Below, piece after piece: positions 36,268-43,123 of a stretch of 64,000 nucleotides of DNA. Origin of the DNA: PMP191F sp047602185 (GTDB taxonomy: Bacteria; Bacteroidota; Bacteroidia; Chitinophagales; Chitinophagaceae); NCBI GenBank assembly GCA_047602185.1, contig JASGHY010000001.1:2542001-2606000 (forward strand), given 5' to 3'. A program made the translations under genes and the position numbers. Numbering within the stretch: position 1 is the stretch's first letter; each line of letters starts with the position of its first letter. Below the pieces are notes generated by a model, which was not told the origin of the DNA, made no database searches, and saw only the letters and a program-made list of their open reading frames with translations.

Positions 36268-36703
36268 TCATCGAATAGTATAAACATCATCGCAGTTATA
36301 TTCGCCTATTTTCACAAAATAATTGCTTAGCAATCTGACGCCCAGCTTTTTAAAAACGATAGGTGATTTACTATTAGCAATAATATCCGGATCATCTATA
36401 CGAAAGGCATATCTGTAATAAGTATCAAACCTATTCTGAAAATCCTTAACATACTCTTTGGTCCCAATACGATTAGATGCCAGCAAGAAAAGTGAGTTAT
36501 ATATTTTTATTGCCTGTTTTTTTGTCGTCGGAAAAAGATGCCAGCAAATGAAGATGATTATATATCTCTTTTGACATAGAAAGGAATTTCGTCATCGAAA
36601 TAGTATCGCAGGAATCGTCAAAAAAAGAGCCTGTTTCAGCCTTTCCGCTATTACACACAAGTAAATAAAAAACAAATACGGAAAATATCTTTAGTAACTG
36701 CAT
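36268..36703 (-). pseudogene. Frameshifted small secreted protein gene (paralogue of 37857-38288)
   Basis: Two ORFs (36497-36703 and 36268-36486) join into one protein when one base of a seven-A run is skipped. The first reads SDDKKTGNKNI then stops; the other frame reads QAIKIYN-LFL-ASNRIG. The intact paralogue reads DDEKIQAIKIYNTIFISKSSRI at the same place. The product would be about 143 residues with a signal peptide (MQLLKIFSVFVFYLLVCNSGKA). Shared words include SCDT, YYRYAF and PIVFKKLGV. It may be a dead gene, a sequencing error or a slippage-dependent gene. Confidence 0.75.
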
Positions 36704-36754
36704 ACTGATTAGTCAGAAGAAATACTTCTCTCTTATTTATACACACTCAAACGC

Positions 36755-36850
36755 TCTTCTATCTGACGACGTCTTAATTGTAAACCTGCGAGGCAGCCAA
36801 AGAGAAAGGGGACACTGAATTTAGAAATCAGAACAAGCTACGGGCAGCTT
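36755..36850. repeat. Duplicated flank, copy A
   Basis: Similar to 37505-37590. Both carry a ctgacgacgtcttaattgta or cgacgacacctcaattata word, aaacctgcg(a/t)gg, and ctgaatttagaaatcaga / ttgaatttaaaaatcaga. It lies upstream of the frameshifted gene, while copy B lies upstream of the 36907 gene. This suggests cassette duplication. Confidence 0.6.
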
Positions 36851-36906
36851 ACGATTGACAGTTGGCAGCAATCCAATCTCAGCAGGCCTAAAATATCAGG
36901 CAATAA

Positions 36907-37446
36907 TTAATTACGAGTTAAGCTCATAAGCTCTTTAATCACTTGTCCGGAAAAAGTATCCCTGTTTATGGACATACATGATTGTGGAAATAACAATGAT
37001 TCAGTTTGCATTTTATTTCTTCTCGCAAGAATGTATCCATAAACACCCTCTGACCAATCATTGCATAAGGTATCAATTAAAAAATCATTCAGGGGATTAT
37101 TATCTGAGCTAAAATATTCATCCAATAAATTCTTACCGGCGTCTTTTATTACTATAGCTTTATTCTTAACAAATCTATTCATTTTATAAAGGATATTCAC
37201 TTTCCTGATCTTTGCACCTTGCTGCCATATAATACAGCCTCTTTGTTTTCCTTTGCCCAGCAACAAGTATCCTACTACTGCTACATCTTCATGATTGCTG
37301 AATTCCATTTTCATAAGTTCATTAAACCGGTTAAATATATTTTCATTTTTTGTATTTAATTCATCCACAGTCAGACCCTGACCTTGGCATATAATCACTA
37401 TTACTATAAATAGGAATATTAAAAAAAATCTCTTAAACCATTCCAT
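36907..37446 (-). CDS. Secreted hypothetical protein, candidate immunity protein
   Basis: 179 residues with a signal peptide (MEWFKRFFLIFLFIVIVIICQGQ). The body contains a YLLLGKGKQRGCIIWQQG strand pair, FVKNKAIVIKDAGKNLLDEYFSSD and two Cys (LCNDW, QSCMS). No family was recognised. It sits in the array of small exported proteins downstream of the RHS gene and is followed by the frameshifted paralogue cassette, so a periplasmic immunity role is inferred from context only. Confidence 0.65.
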   Translation of the reverse strand: MEWFKRFFLIFLFIVIVIICQGQGLTVDELNTKNENIFNRFNELMKMEFSNHEDVAVVGYLLLGKGKQRGCIIWQQGAKIRKVNILYKMNRFVKNKAIVIKDAGKNLLDEYFSSDNNPLNDFLIDTLCNDWSEGVYGYILARRNKMQTESLLFPQSCMSINRDTFSGQVIKELMSLTRN

Positions 37447-37504
37447 AACAAGTCGCTTTTCATCTTTGTACAGTCAAAATCCCTGGCATATTACAAGCAC
37501 TATT

Positions 37505-37590
37505 ATATCCGACGACACCTCAATTATAAACCTGCGTGGGATGTCAAAGTAAAAATCGAATGTTGAATTTAAAAATCAGAAGAAGCTATA
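37505..37590. repeat. Duplicated flank, copy B
   Basis: Partner of 36755-36850. See that entry for the shared words. Confidence 0.6.
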
Positions 37591-37640
37591 GACTATTTTC
37601 AATTATTGAATCCCGCCCTTAAAACGTTGGGGTATTACTC

Positions 37641-37748
37641 CTGCTATCCAGGATAGCTTCAGAGACCCTATCTTACCAATAACGAAAAACGGCGTCGCAT
37701 TTGCTTACGCCGAGTTTCAATATTGCAACCTACAAACTACGCCGAGTT
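37641..37748 (-). repeat. R1: RHS-island spacer repeat
   Basis: Shared core cttaccaataacgaaaaac, ggcg-tcgc-(t)tgcttacgcc, gagtttcaatattgcaacc and tacaaactacgccgagtt. The tatccaggata segment replaces the ggtagct-gaa-agctacc hairpin of R2-R4. Right next to it, TTCTGGCA (37747) and TGCCAGAA (37779) form an 8-bp inverted pair. Confidence 0.8.
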
Positions 37749-37856
37749 CTGGCACTTCCTCCCCACCATGTGCCGAACTGCCAGAACAGGAATCTTAAGC
37801 GCCTGTAAGCCACATGTGGCATTGTCCTAAGTGAAATATCTTCATTTCTAATCTAC

Positions 37857-38288
37857 TTAGTTAATGCTGTATATATCTTTACATGCAATAATTCTGGTTT
37901 TAATATGAAATTCGCCCCAGAGACTGACGCCAAGTTTTTTAAAAACAATTGGATCTCTCGAAGTATGAATAATATTCTCATCATTTAATGGAAAAGCATA
38001 TCTATAATATTTATCAAATTTCACTTGAAATTTTTTTATATACCTTTTTGATTGAATACGAGAAGATTTCGAGATAAAAATTGTATTGTATATTTTAATT
38101 GCCTGAATTTTTTCGTCATCAGAAAAAAAAGCTAAAGAATCTAGTTTATTATAAATACTCCGGGCCAACGAAAGAAACTCTTTTCTTGTAAGAGTATCGC
38201 ATGAGCCACCAAACAAAACAGAAATACAGTTTCCTTTTACATTTTTACCCAATAACAAACTGAAAACAATTAGTATTATTCGGAACAT
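37857..38288 (-). CDS. Secreted hypothetical protein, candidate immunity protein
   Basis: 143 residues with a signal peptide (MFRIILIVFSLLLGKNVKG). It contains SCDTLTRKEFLSLARSIYNKLDSLAFFSDDEKIQAIKIYNTIF and FDKYYRYAF...DPIVFKKLGVSLW. Paralogue of the broken gene at 36268-36703. It is preceded by an 11-nt gap from a toxin-like C-terminal remnant (38300-38389), which is the order expected of a toxin/immunity pair. No family was recognised. Confidence 0.7.
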   Translation of the reverse strand: MFRIILIVFSLLLGKNVKGNCISVLFGGSCDTLTRKEFLSLARSIYNKLDSLAFFSDDEKIQAIKIYNTIFISKSSRIQSKRYIKKFQVKFDKYYRYAFPLNDENIIHTSRDPIVFKKLGVSLWGEFHIKTRIIACKDIYSIN

Positions 38289-38299
38289 TTTTATTTTTC

Positions 38300-38389
38300 T
38301 TATTTTACAGTATATGATTGATAATTCGGATACACTTTAGCAATTGCTTTTTGAGCCATTTCTGAAAATTCGTTTGTTTGAACTACTAT
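38300..38389 (-). pseudogene. Toxin C-terminal remnant (orphan)
   Basis: An open stretch reading VVQTNEFSEMAQKAIAKVYP then NYQSYTVK and stop, without its own start. It directly abuts repeat R2. It looks like the last ~29 codons of a displaced toxin domain, kept ahead of its immunity gene. The coding nature is inferred from amino-acid composition and position. Confidence 0.5.
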
Positions 38390-38390
38390 A

Positions 38391-38516
38391 GGGGGAATCT
38401 GCTACGGTAGCTGAAAGCTACCGAAATCCGGATCAACCTTACCAGTAACGAAAAACGGCGTAGCCTATGCTTACGCCGAGTTTCAATATTGCAACTTACA
38501 AACTACGCCTAGTTGC
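38391..38516 (-). repeat. R2: RHS-island spacer repeat
   Basis: A complete copy. ggtagct-gaa-agctacc is a perfect 7-bp hairpin. It is followed by accttaccagtaacgaaaaa, the cggcgtagcctatgcttacg word, gagtttcaatattgcaac and ttacaaactacgcctagtt. It begins 30 nt after the stop of the gene at 38547. Confidence 0.85.
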
Positions 38517-38546
38517 GGTTACGGATAAACGACTATAGGCATAACG

Positions 38547-39045
38547 TCACCGATCACGTTCCGGATAAAAAAATTTCCTAAAAGTAACACATTGAATCTT
38601 ATACTTTTTCCCATCCCAAAAGGCCCTTACTCCATTAACATATCTTTCCGGGGCAACCTGATGTCCCCCCTCTTCCTTTCGAATACTTTCAATATCCCAT
38701 TCCTCAATCTTCTTAATAGTATATTCTGTAAATAGGTCGTGACTATCAAGGAAGAACTTCTCATCATTAAAAACATAGTCTATTGCTTTCAATTTAGTCC
38801 ATATTCTACCGATGTAACGATCTGTTTCAAATTCATGAGTTTCTAAAAAATATAATGTATCACGTTGAACAAAAGGCAGTAGCCCTTCCTTGTAAAGCAT
38901 TTTTCTCAAATCATTAAATGTGGTTCCTTTGATTTTTGCTTTTCCTATACATTCTTTTTCAATCTTATCTGAAAGACTCAAGAAGGCACCTGATCGGCAA
39001 GAACCGAAAGACAATACAACAATTAAAAAAAAAAAATGATTTCAT
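38547..39045 (-). CDS. Phase-variable-looking lipoprotein gene (12-T tract, out of frame)
   Basis: The body (155 codons from 39014: SFGSCRSGAFLSLSDKIEKE...) has no good start in its own frame. Upstream, ATG AAA TCA at 39045 is followed by twelve T (39025-39036). Removing one T gives MKSFFFLIVVLSFGSC, a clean lipoprotein signal joined to the body. As sequenced, translation from this ATG goes out of frame. The body shows FNDLRKMLYKEGLLPF, FETDRYIGRIWTKLKAIDYVF and QVAPERYVNGVRAFWDGKKYKIQ; no family was recognised. Context suggests an exported immunity-like protein. Confidence 0.65.
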
Positions 39046-39061
39046 AAATTTAATAAATGAA

Positions 39062-39186
39062 GGGGGGATCTGCTACGGTAGCTGAAAGCTACCGAAACCT
39101 GAAACAATCTTACCAGTAACGAAAAACGGCGTAGCCTATGCTTACGCCGAGTTTCAATATTGCAACTTATAAACTACGACGAGTTG
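39062..39186 (-). repeat. R3: RHS-island spacer repeat
   Basis: Nearly identical to R2 (ctgctacggtagctgaaagc; taccagtaacgaaaaacggc; the gtttcaatattgcaacttat word). Its distal end overlaps the reading frame of the RHS core remnant at 39167-39319. Confidence 0.85.
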
Positions 39187-39319
39187 AGGGATCATGCAAT
39201 CTATACTTATACTCGTAAAAATCTACATCCATCGCATCATTAAACTCTTGGACCTGAAACTTTTCCTTTTTGTTCTCTAATTTTCCTATCGCTTTTGAAC
39301 TGATCCTCGCCATCGTCAA
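39167..39319 (-). pseudogene. Orphan RHS core fragment
   Basis: Reads LTMARISSKAIGKLENK...EF-DAMDVDFYEYKYRLHDPSTRRSL then stop. It aligns by eye with the intact RHS protein segment LTMAGISSKAIGRLDNR...EFSDGSGLEWYDYGARMYDAQIGRW. It has no start and no tip domain, so it is a displaced piece of an earlier RHS C-terminal region. Confidence 0.8.
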
Positions 39320-39327
39320 CTCAAAGG

Positions 39328-39395
39328 AGAAGATGTGGACAGTAGTTGAAAACTAGCCATAAATATCGGTCACAGACCGAATGCATATGCCTGGG
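39328..39395. repeat. Second dispersed repeat of the island, copy A
   Basis: gagaagatgtggacagtag, ttgaaaa, cggtcacagaccgaatgcat and atgcctgg recur with few changes at 41247-41316. It contains the palindrome CGGTCACAGACCG. Confidence 0.75.
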
Positions 39396-39514
39396 TGGTA
39401 GCTGAAAGCTACCGAAACCTGAGACCATTATACCAGTAACGAAAAATGGCGTAGCAAATTGCATACGCCCAGAAACAACTTTATTGGTTGTGGCTTATAA
39501 ACTACAATGAGTTG
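39393..39514 (-). repeat. R4: RHS-island spacer repeat
   Basis: Keeps ggtagctgaaagctaccg, ataccagtaacgaaaaatgg, cgtagcaaattgcatacgcc and cttataaactaca. The middle (aacaactttattggttg) has diverged. Confidence 0.75.
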
Positions 39515-39537
39515 GCGTAACCATTGAGTAAAATCAG

Positions 39538-39915
39538 TTATTTTGAAATTGTTGACTTGTTTGTATATTGATTAGATACACTGTCAACAAAAGTATCAGT
39601 GAGTTTACATTTATTCTTTTTATACCAGTTCTTCCAGTTTTTAATATCTTCTTTATACTCCTTCTTATTAATATATCCCATGGTACTACTATAACCAGCT
39701 CTTGATTCTATTCCGGTAACTGAACTTAAATAATCAATTGCCTCTCTGTACTTATCAACAAGTATTGACTGCCTACCTTCTTCGTAATTAATAATATTGT
39801 TAAGGTGGCTTTGAAATAGTCCTCTATTCTTGCTAATATCACCTGTACAACAATAGCGATTACAAGCCATAAACAAATTAAAAAATGCCAAAGCAATTAT
39901 AATTCTCATAAACAT
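39538..39915 (-). CDS. Small lipoprotein, candidate immunity protein
   Basis: 125 residues. The lipoprotein signal MRIIIALAFFNLFMAC (start at 39915 or two codons later) is followed by a Cys-rich NRYCCTGD and a helical body (INYEEGRQSILVDKYREAIDYLSS; KKEYKEDIKNWKNWYKKNKCKL). It lies 5 nt after the ORF at 39921, as expected for a coupled toxin-remnant/immunity pair. No family was recognised. Confidence 0.65.
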   Translation of the reverse strand: MFMRIIIALAFFNLFMACNRYCCTGDISKNRGLFQSHLNNIINYEEGRQSILVDKYREAIDYLSSVTGIESRAGYSSTMGYINKKEYKEDIKNWKNWYKKNKCKLTDTFVDSVSNQYTNKSTISK

Positions 39916-39920
39916 ACTTT

Positions 39921-40232
39921 TTATTTGATAGTTTCTTTATGAACTTTCATCTGGTTTGAATGGGTTGTGATTGTTTCAACAGTTGTTGAACCATTTTTTT
40001 CTTTAAAATATTTACTATACAGGTGGGATAAAATATTGGAGTTCTTGGGATCCATTATCTCTGTATTTCGATCTCGCTCATTACGATTTACAGAATTTTC
40101 AACCAAAATAGCATTAGGGTGATCTATTTTAAAACGCTCTCTTACTTTAGGTTTAAACATTACATCCACCCCAGAGGGCGATAAGCTCTTTCTATTCCCA
40201 AACCAAACAAACATTGCATTGCAATAAATCAA
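39921..40232 (-). CDS. Probable toxin-tip fragment or hypothetical protein
   Basis: 103 codons from a TTG, with no convincing start. An in-frame ATG lies at the seventh codon, and the open frame continues upstream to a stop near R5. The content, KSLSPSGVDVMFKPKVRERFKIDHPNAILVENSVNRNERDRNTEIMDPKNSNILSHLYSKYFKEK, looks like the C-terminal part of a larger toxin domain rather than an independent gene. It is followed after 5 nt by a lipoprotein gene. Confidence 0.5.
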   Translation of the reverse strand: MIYCNAMFVWFGNRKSLSPSGVDVMFKPKVRERFKIDHPNAILVENSVNRNERDRNTEIMDPKNSNILSHLYSKYFKEKNGSTTVETITTHSNQMKVHKETIK

Positions 40233-40257
40233 AATCTTATTCTTGTATATACAAAAT

Positions 40258-40380
40258 CATCTACAGTAGCTGCGAGCTATTGAAAGCTGCCTCCATCTTA
40301 CCGATAACGAAAAATGGCTTAGTCAATATGCTTATACCGATTTTCATTACTTATTATAATTTATAAACTACGCTAAGTTA
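40258..40380 (-). repeat. R5: RHS-island spacer repeat (diverged)
   Basis: cttaccgataacgaaaaatg, ggcttagtcaatatgcttat, accgattttcat and tttataaactacgctaagtt are recognisable variants of R2. The hairpin has decayed. Confidence 0.7.
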
Positions 40381-40412
40381 TGACAACTATTATATTACTT
40401 TAAACGTACAAA

Positions 40413-41105
40413 TTATGACAAGTTGCGGGTTGTAGAAACAGTAAATTGTCTCCAAGCATCAGCTGCCAATAACTTCACTGTATTTTTATTTAAAACACCG
40501 TTTTCTTCTATCAATGTCATTTCAGCAGCATTAAACCAATCTACTGGAATATCATCAATACCTCTATCTGGAATAAAATCATACACTCTATCATTTTCTT
40601 TTTTTGACTTAATTATTTCGGTTACAGATTGAGCATATTTTTTCATTACGTTTATCTCTTTACTCCCACTTATTGCAGTAATTAGCCCATCTTGATCAAG
40701 AAACCTCTTTTCCGTAATTCTGATAGCTTCTATAAAACAATCAATAGCAGGCTCCCATTCTACATTCCACCAGGCATCTACGATTTCCTCACCCCAGTAT
40801 TCTTTCTCTAATAACTTCCTTCGCTCATCAGGAAATAAGAAATTGCCTATTCGCCTATAACTTTCCCGAGGAATATCTCCCCATATTGCCCCCCATCGGG
40901 TTGTTTTAGAAAGATAATAGGTACCAGTAAAGACTGAATTAAACAAATTTGATAATGTTAATCCTAAAGAAAGATATAACCCGCCCTCTAATTGCTTAAT
41001 AAATAATCCCTGCGAACCAGTCAAAGAATCTTTGACTTCTACATATCCTTGTTTTCTTATGCCATCGCGTACAATCGCCAGTAGTTTCATCTTTGTTAGC
41101 TTCAT
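40413..41105 (-). CDS. Hypothetical protein, candidate cytoplasmic immunity protein
   Basis: 230 residues, no signal peptide, Trp-rich. The first half is strand-like (VKDSLTGSQGLFIKQLEGGLYLSLGLTLSNLFNSVFTGTYYLSKTTRWGAIWGDIP) and the second half helical (EYWGEEIVDAWWNVEWEPAIDCFIEAIRITEKRFL). This split resembles DUF4304-type or other nuclease-toxin immunity proteins, but no firm assignment is made. It is the only clearly cytoplasmic protein in the array, so its ancestral toxin would have acted in the cytoplasm. Confidence 0.6.
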   Translation of the reverse strand: MKLTKMKLLAIVRDGIRKQGYVEVKDSLTGSQGLFIKQLEGGLYLSLGLTLSNLFNSVFTGTYYLSKTTRWGAIWGDIPRESYRRIGNFLFPDERRKLLEKEYWGEEIVDAWWNVEWEPAIDCFIEAIRITEKRFLDQDGLITAISGSKEINVMKKYAQSVTEIIKSKKENDRVYDFIPDRGIDDIPVDWFNAAEMTLIEENGVLNKNTVKLLAADAWRQFTVSTTRNLS

Positions 41106-41495
41106 ATAATCAATTTTTAGATCTTATATATGTTGGCGATCCGGGCTGACATATAAGGAAGGCTGTATAAAGTACAAGGTTTAAGGTCGTTGGAATCGGG
41201 TTCTGAAAGTAACTGTAATATACAGATATATCAATCTTTGATTAGAGAAGATGTGGACAGCAGTTGAAAAACACTCAATATATGCCGGTCATAGACCGGG
41301 TGCATATACCTAGCAGGAGAGCCGCTTCGCTAACTCTTGCGCCAGGTGGTACATGCCGAACGCCTAATGCTTAACGTGGAAGGCGGGAATACAGCTTAAG
41401 ACAAGGCAAGTCTTTGCCTGGTGGCTACAAGCCACATAATAATATCATCGAAGTGAGGGACGCTTCGACTAACGGAGTTACGGGTTTCGGAAAAC
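41106..41495. repeat. Intergenic region with dispersed repeat copy B
   Basis: Contains 41247-41316 (agaagatgtggacagcag, ttgaaaaac, cggtcatagaccgggtgcat, atacctag), the partner of 39328-39395. It is followed by an IR-like word gaacgcctaatgcttaacg (41359-41377). No R-type spacer was recognised here and no intact gene was seen. Confidence 0.6.
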
Positions 41496-41915
41496 TTAAT
41501 CTTTAAAAATGAAGCACTTATACATATTCAAAGCGACATATGGAATCTCACCCTCTTCCAAAAGCAACAAATCTCCCGAATAATACTTTTTAAAAGATAT
41601 TAATAAGTATTTGTCTTTTGCTATTTTAATCTTACTGGTAGGCGCTAATTTAAAGGAATATTTTTTACCTGTAGTCACTAACACACAGTCGTGTTTATCA
41701 GCTATTATTTCATCTTTCTCATCAAAAGGAGATAATACAGTCATCTGCTTCGGCTCTTTATCAGTCTGGACTCTTATTACTACATAATATTTTATGGTGT
41801 CAATCCGTACGATCTTGGCCGTAACATATGAAGTATCGTCCTGAGCTTTGGCATTAAATACAAAAACACAAGAAAATAAATTGATAAAAAGAATTGAAAT
41901 TTTTTTATTTTTCAT
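41496..41915 (-). CDS. Secreted hypothetical protein, candidate immunity protein
   Basis: 139 residues with a signal peptide (MKNKKISILFINLFSCVFVFNAKAQ). The rest is beta-rich (SYVTAKIVRIDTIKYYVVIRVQTD; HDCVLVTTGKKYSFKL; DKYLLISFKKYYSGDLLLLEEGEIPYVALNMYKC) and looks like an OB- or sandwich-type periplasmic protein. An aaggag lies 17 nt before the start. No family was recognised. Confidence 0.65.
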   Translation of the reverse strand: MKNKKISILFINLFSCVFVFNAKAQDDTSYVTAKIVRIDTIKYYVVIRVQTDKEPKQMTVLSPFDEKDEIIADKHDCVLVTTGKKYSFKLAPTSKIKIAKDKYLLISFKKYYSGDLLLLEEGEIPYVALNMYKCFIFKD

Positions 41916-42015
41916 AATAATATAAGACTACTCCTTGTTTAGTTTCTAGATTAATATACATCAGTCTCATATTTTTTCATCGTCATGCAAAATCAACGAT
42001 TTGCAGTTTGGTCAG

Positions 42016-42129
42016 AGAGCTCAAAGCTACCGAAACCTGCAACCACCTTACCAATAACGAAAAACGGCGTAGCCATATGCTTACGCCGAGTCTCACTATT
42101 TTTTGTAATTTACAAAGCTACCACAAGTT
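42016..42129 (-). repeat. R6: RHS-island spacer repeat
   Basis: Directly follows the stop of the presumed cognate immunity gene (6 nt). It shows caaagctaccgaaacctgca, cttaccaataacgaaaaacg, the gcgtagccatatgcttacgc word, and a changed middle (cactattttttgtaattta). Confidence 0.8.
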
Positions 42130-42134
42130 ATTAA

Positions 42135-43121
42135 TTATTTAGTTCTTTCTACAACTGAGTATTTATTCAAAATATCATCCTCCTTTATGTTCATAGAATT
42201 ATAAGATGGATGATTACTAGTACAATCATGACCGCAAACCTCTCTCACGGGGATGGCTTTATTTAACACTTCAAGCATTTTTGCGGCTATGACCGGCTGT
42301 ATATTAACATTCTTTTTCAACTTCAGATACGTAAGTGCTTCATATGCATCCAGTGCAACAATATAGTTTGGGGCATACAAGAGATCTTCAATAATCCTAT
42401 ACTGCTTTTGCTTAATCAGCCAAGTCATTTCAGTAGAGGCTTCATAGCGACTATATGCATTTATATTTTTATACATCATGCCCAAAATGCGTTCACTCAC
42501 GCTATCCGCTACATTATCAAAGGAAAAATGATATAAAAAAATTTCTTTTCCTAAATCTCTAAGTATATGCTTATTAAGAGAGTCAGAGCTCAAACCTATA
42601 CAATTAGGGCAGGTTTGTATTGGAAACTTTATAAACCTCAAAATTTCTTTATCGATATAAGCAAAATCAGCGACCCATGACAAGACTTCTTTTGTAGAAA
42701 AGCAGCTCATTTTTGAAAATGTCTGAATTCCAATTTTCTTATATATAATTCTATCATTTATTGTAGTTAATGACAGTACAATATTCAGATATCCGACCTT
42801 CTTTTTAAATTCAAAAGTTATAATACTCATTAAACCTGCATCATATTTCTTACTTTGAATTAGTCCCTCATTATTCGCTTTTTTTAAAAACTCGCTGTAA
42901 TAATCCAGACCACTGAATACAATATTCATAAAATCTATCCGCTTTTTATCTATGGCAATGATTCTTTTATTTTTACCATTTGTTTGTACAGAATCACAGA
43001 TAGCTTTAATGTACTCTTCCATTCTTTTCATTTGCAGAACATTACGTTTAATGATGGTATCCTGAGCCGTAACGTCTACAAAAATTAAGAATATAAATAC
43101 AGCAAAGAAAAATGCTTTCAT
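42135..43121 (-). CDS. Secreted protein, presumed cognate immunity of the RHS toxin
   Basis: 328 residues with a signal peptide (MKAFFFAVFIFLIFVDVTAQ). Its start lies 2 nt after the RHS stop, the classical place of an immunity gene. It contains a possible metal- or disulfide-type CPNC (FPIQTCPNCIGLSSDS) and HEAT-like helical pairs near the end (YRIIEDLLYAPNYIVALDAYEALTYLKLK). No family was recognised. Export to the periplasm fits neutralising a toxin that acts there. The pairing is inference from spacing. Confidence 0.7.
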   Translation of the reverse strand: MKAFFFAVFIFLIFVDVTAQDTIIKRNVLQMKRMEEYIKAICDSVQTNGKNKRIIAIDKKRIDFMNIVFSGLDYYSEFLKKANNEGLIQSKKYDAGLMSIITFEFKKKVGYLNIVLSLTTINDRIIYKKIGIQTFSKMSCFSTKEVLSWVADFAYIDKEILRFIKFPIQTCPNCIGLSSDSLNKHILRDLGKEIFLYHFSFDNVADSVSERILGMMYKNINAYSRYEASTEMTWLIKQKQYRIIEDLLYAPNYIVALDAYEALTYLKLKKNVNIQPVIAAKMLEVLNKAIPVREVCGHDCTSNHPSYNSMNIKEDDILNKYSVVERTK

Positions 43122-43123
43122 GC

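Noticed and set aside
41106..41240. A 43-codon open stretch before the 230-residue gene as another toxin remnant
   Set aside because: It is open and ends shortly before the gene, but its composition is not convincingly protein-like and it does not abut an R spacer.
37641..42129. CRISPR array or attachment-site series from the R1-R6 repeats
   Set aside because: The repeats are 110-125 bp, spaced irregularly by whole genes, diverged from one another, and have no cas genes or integrase nearby.
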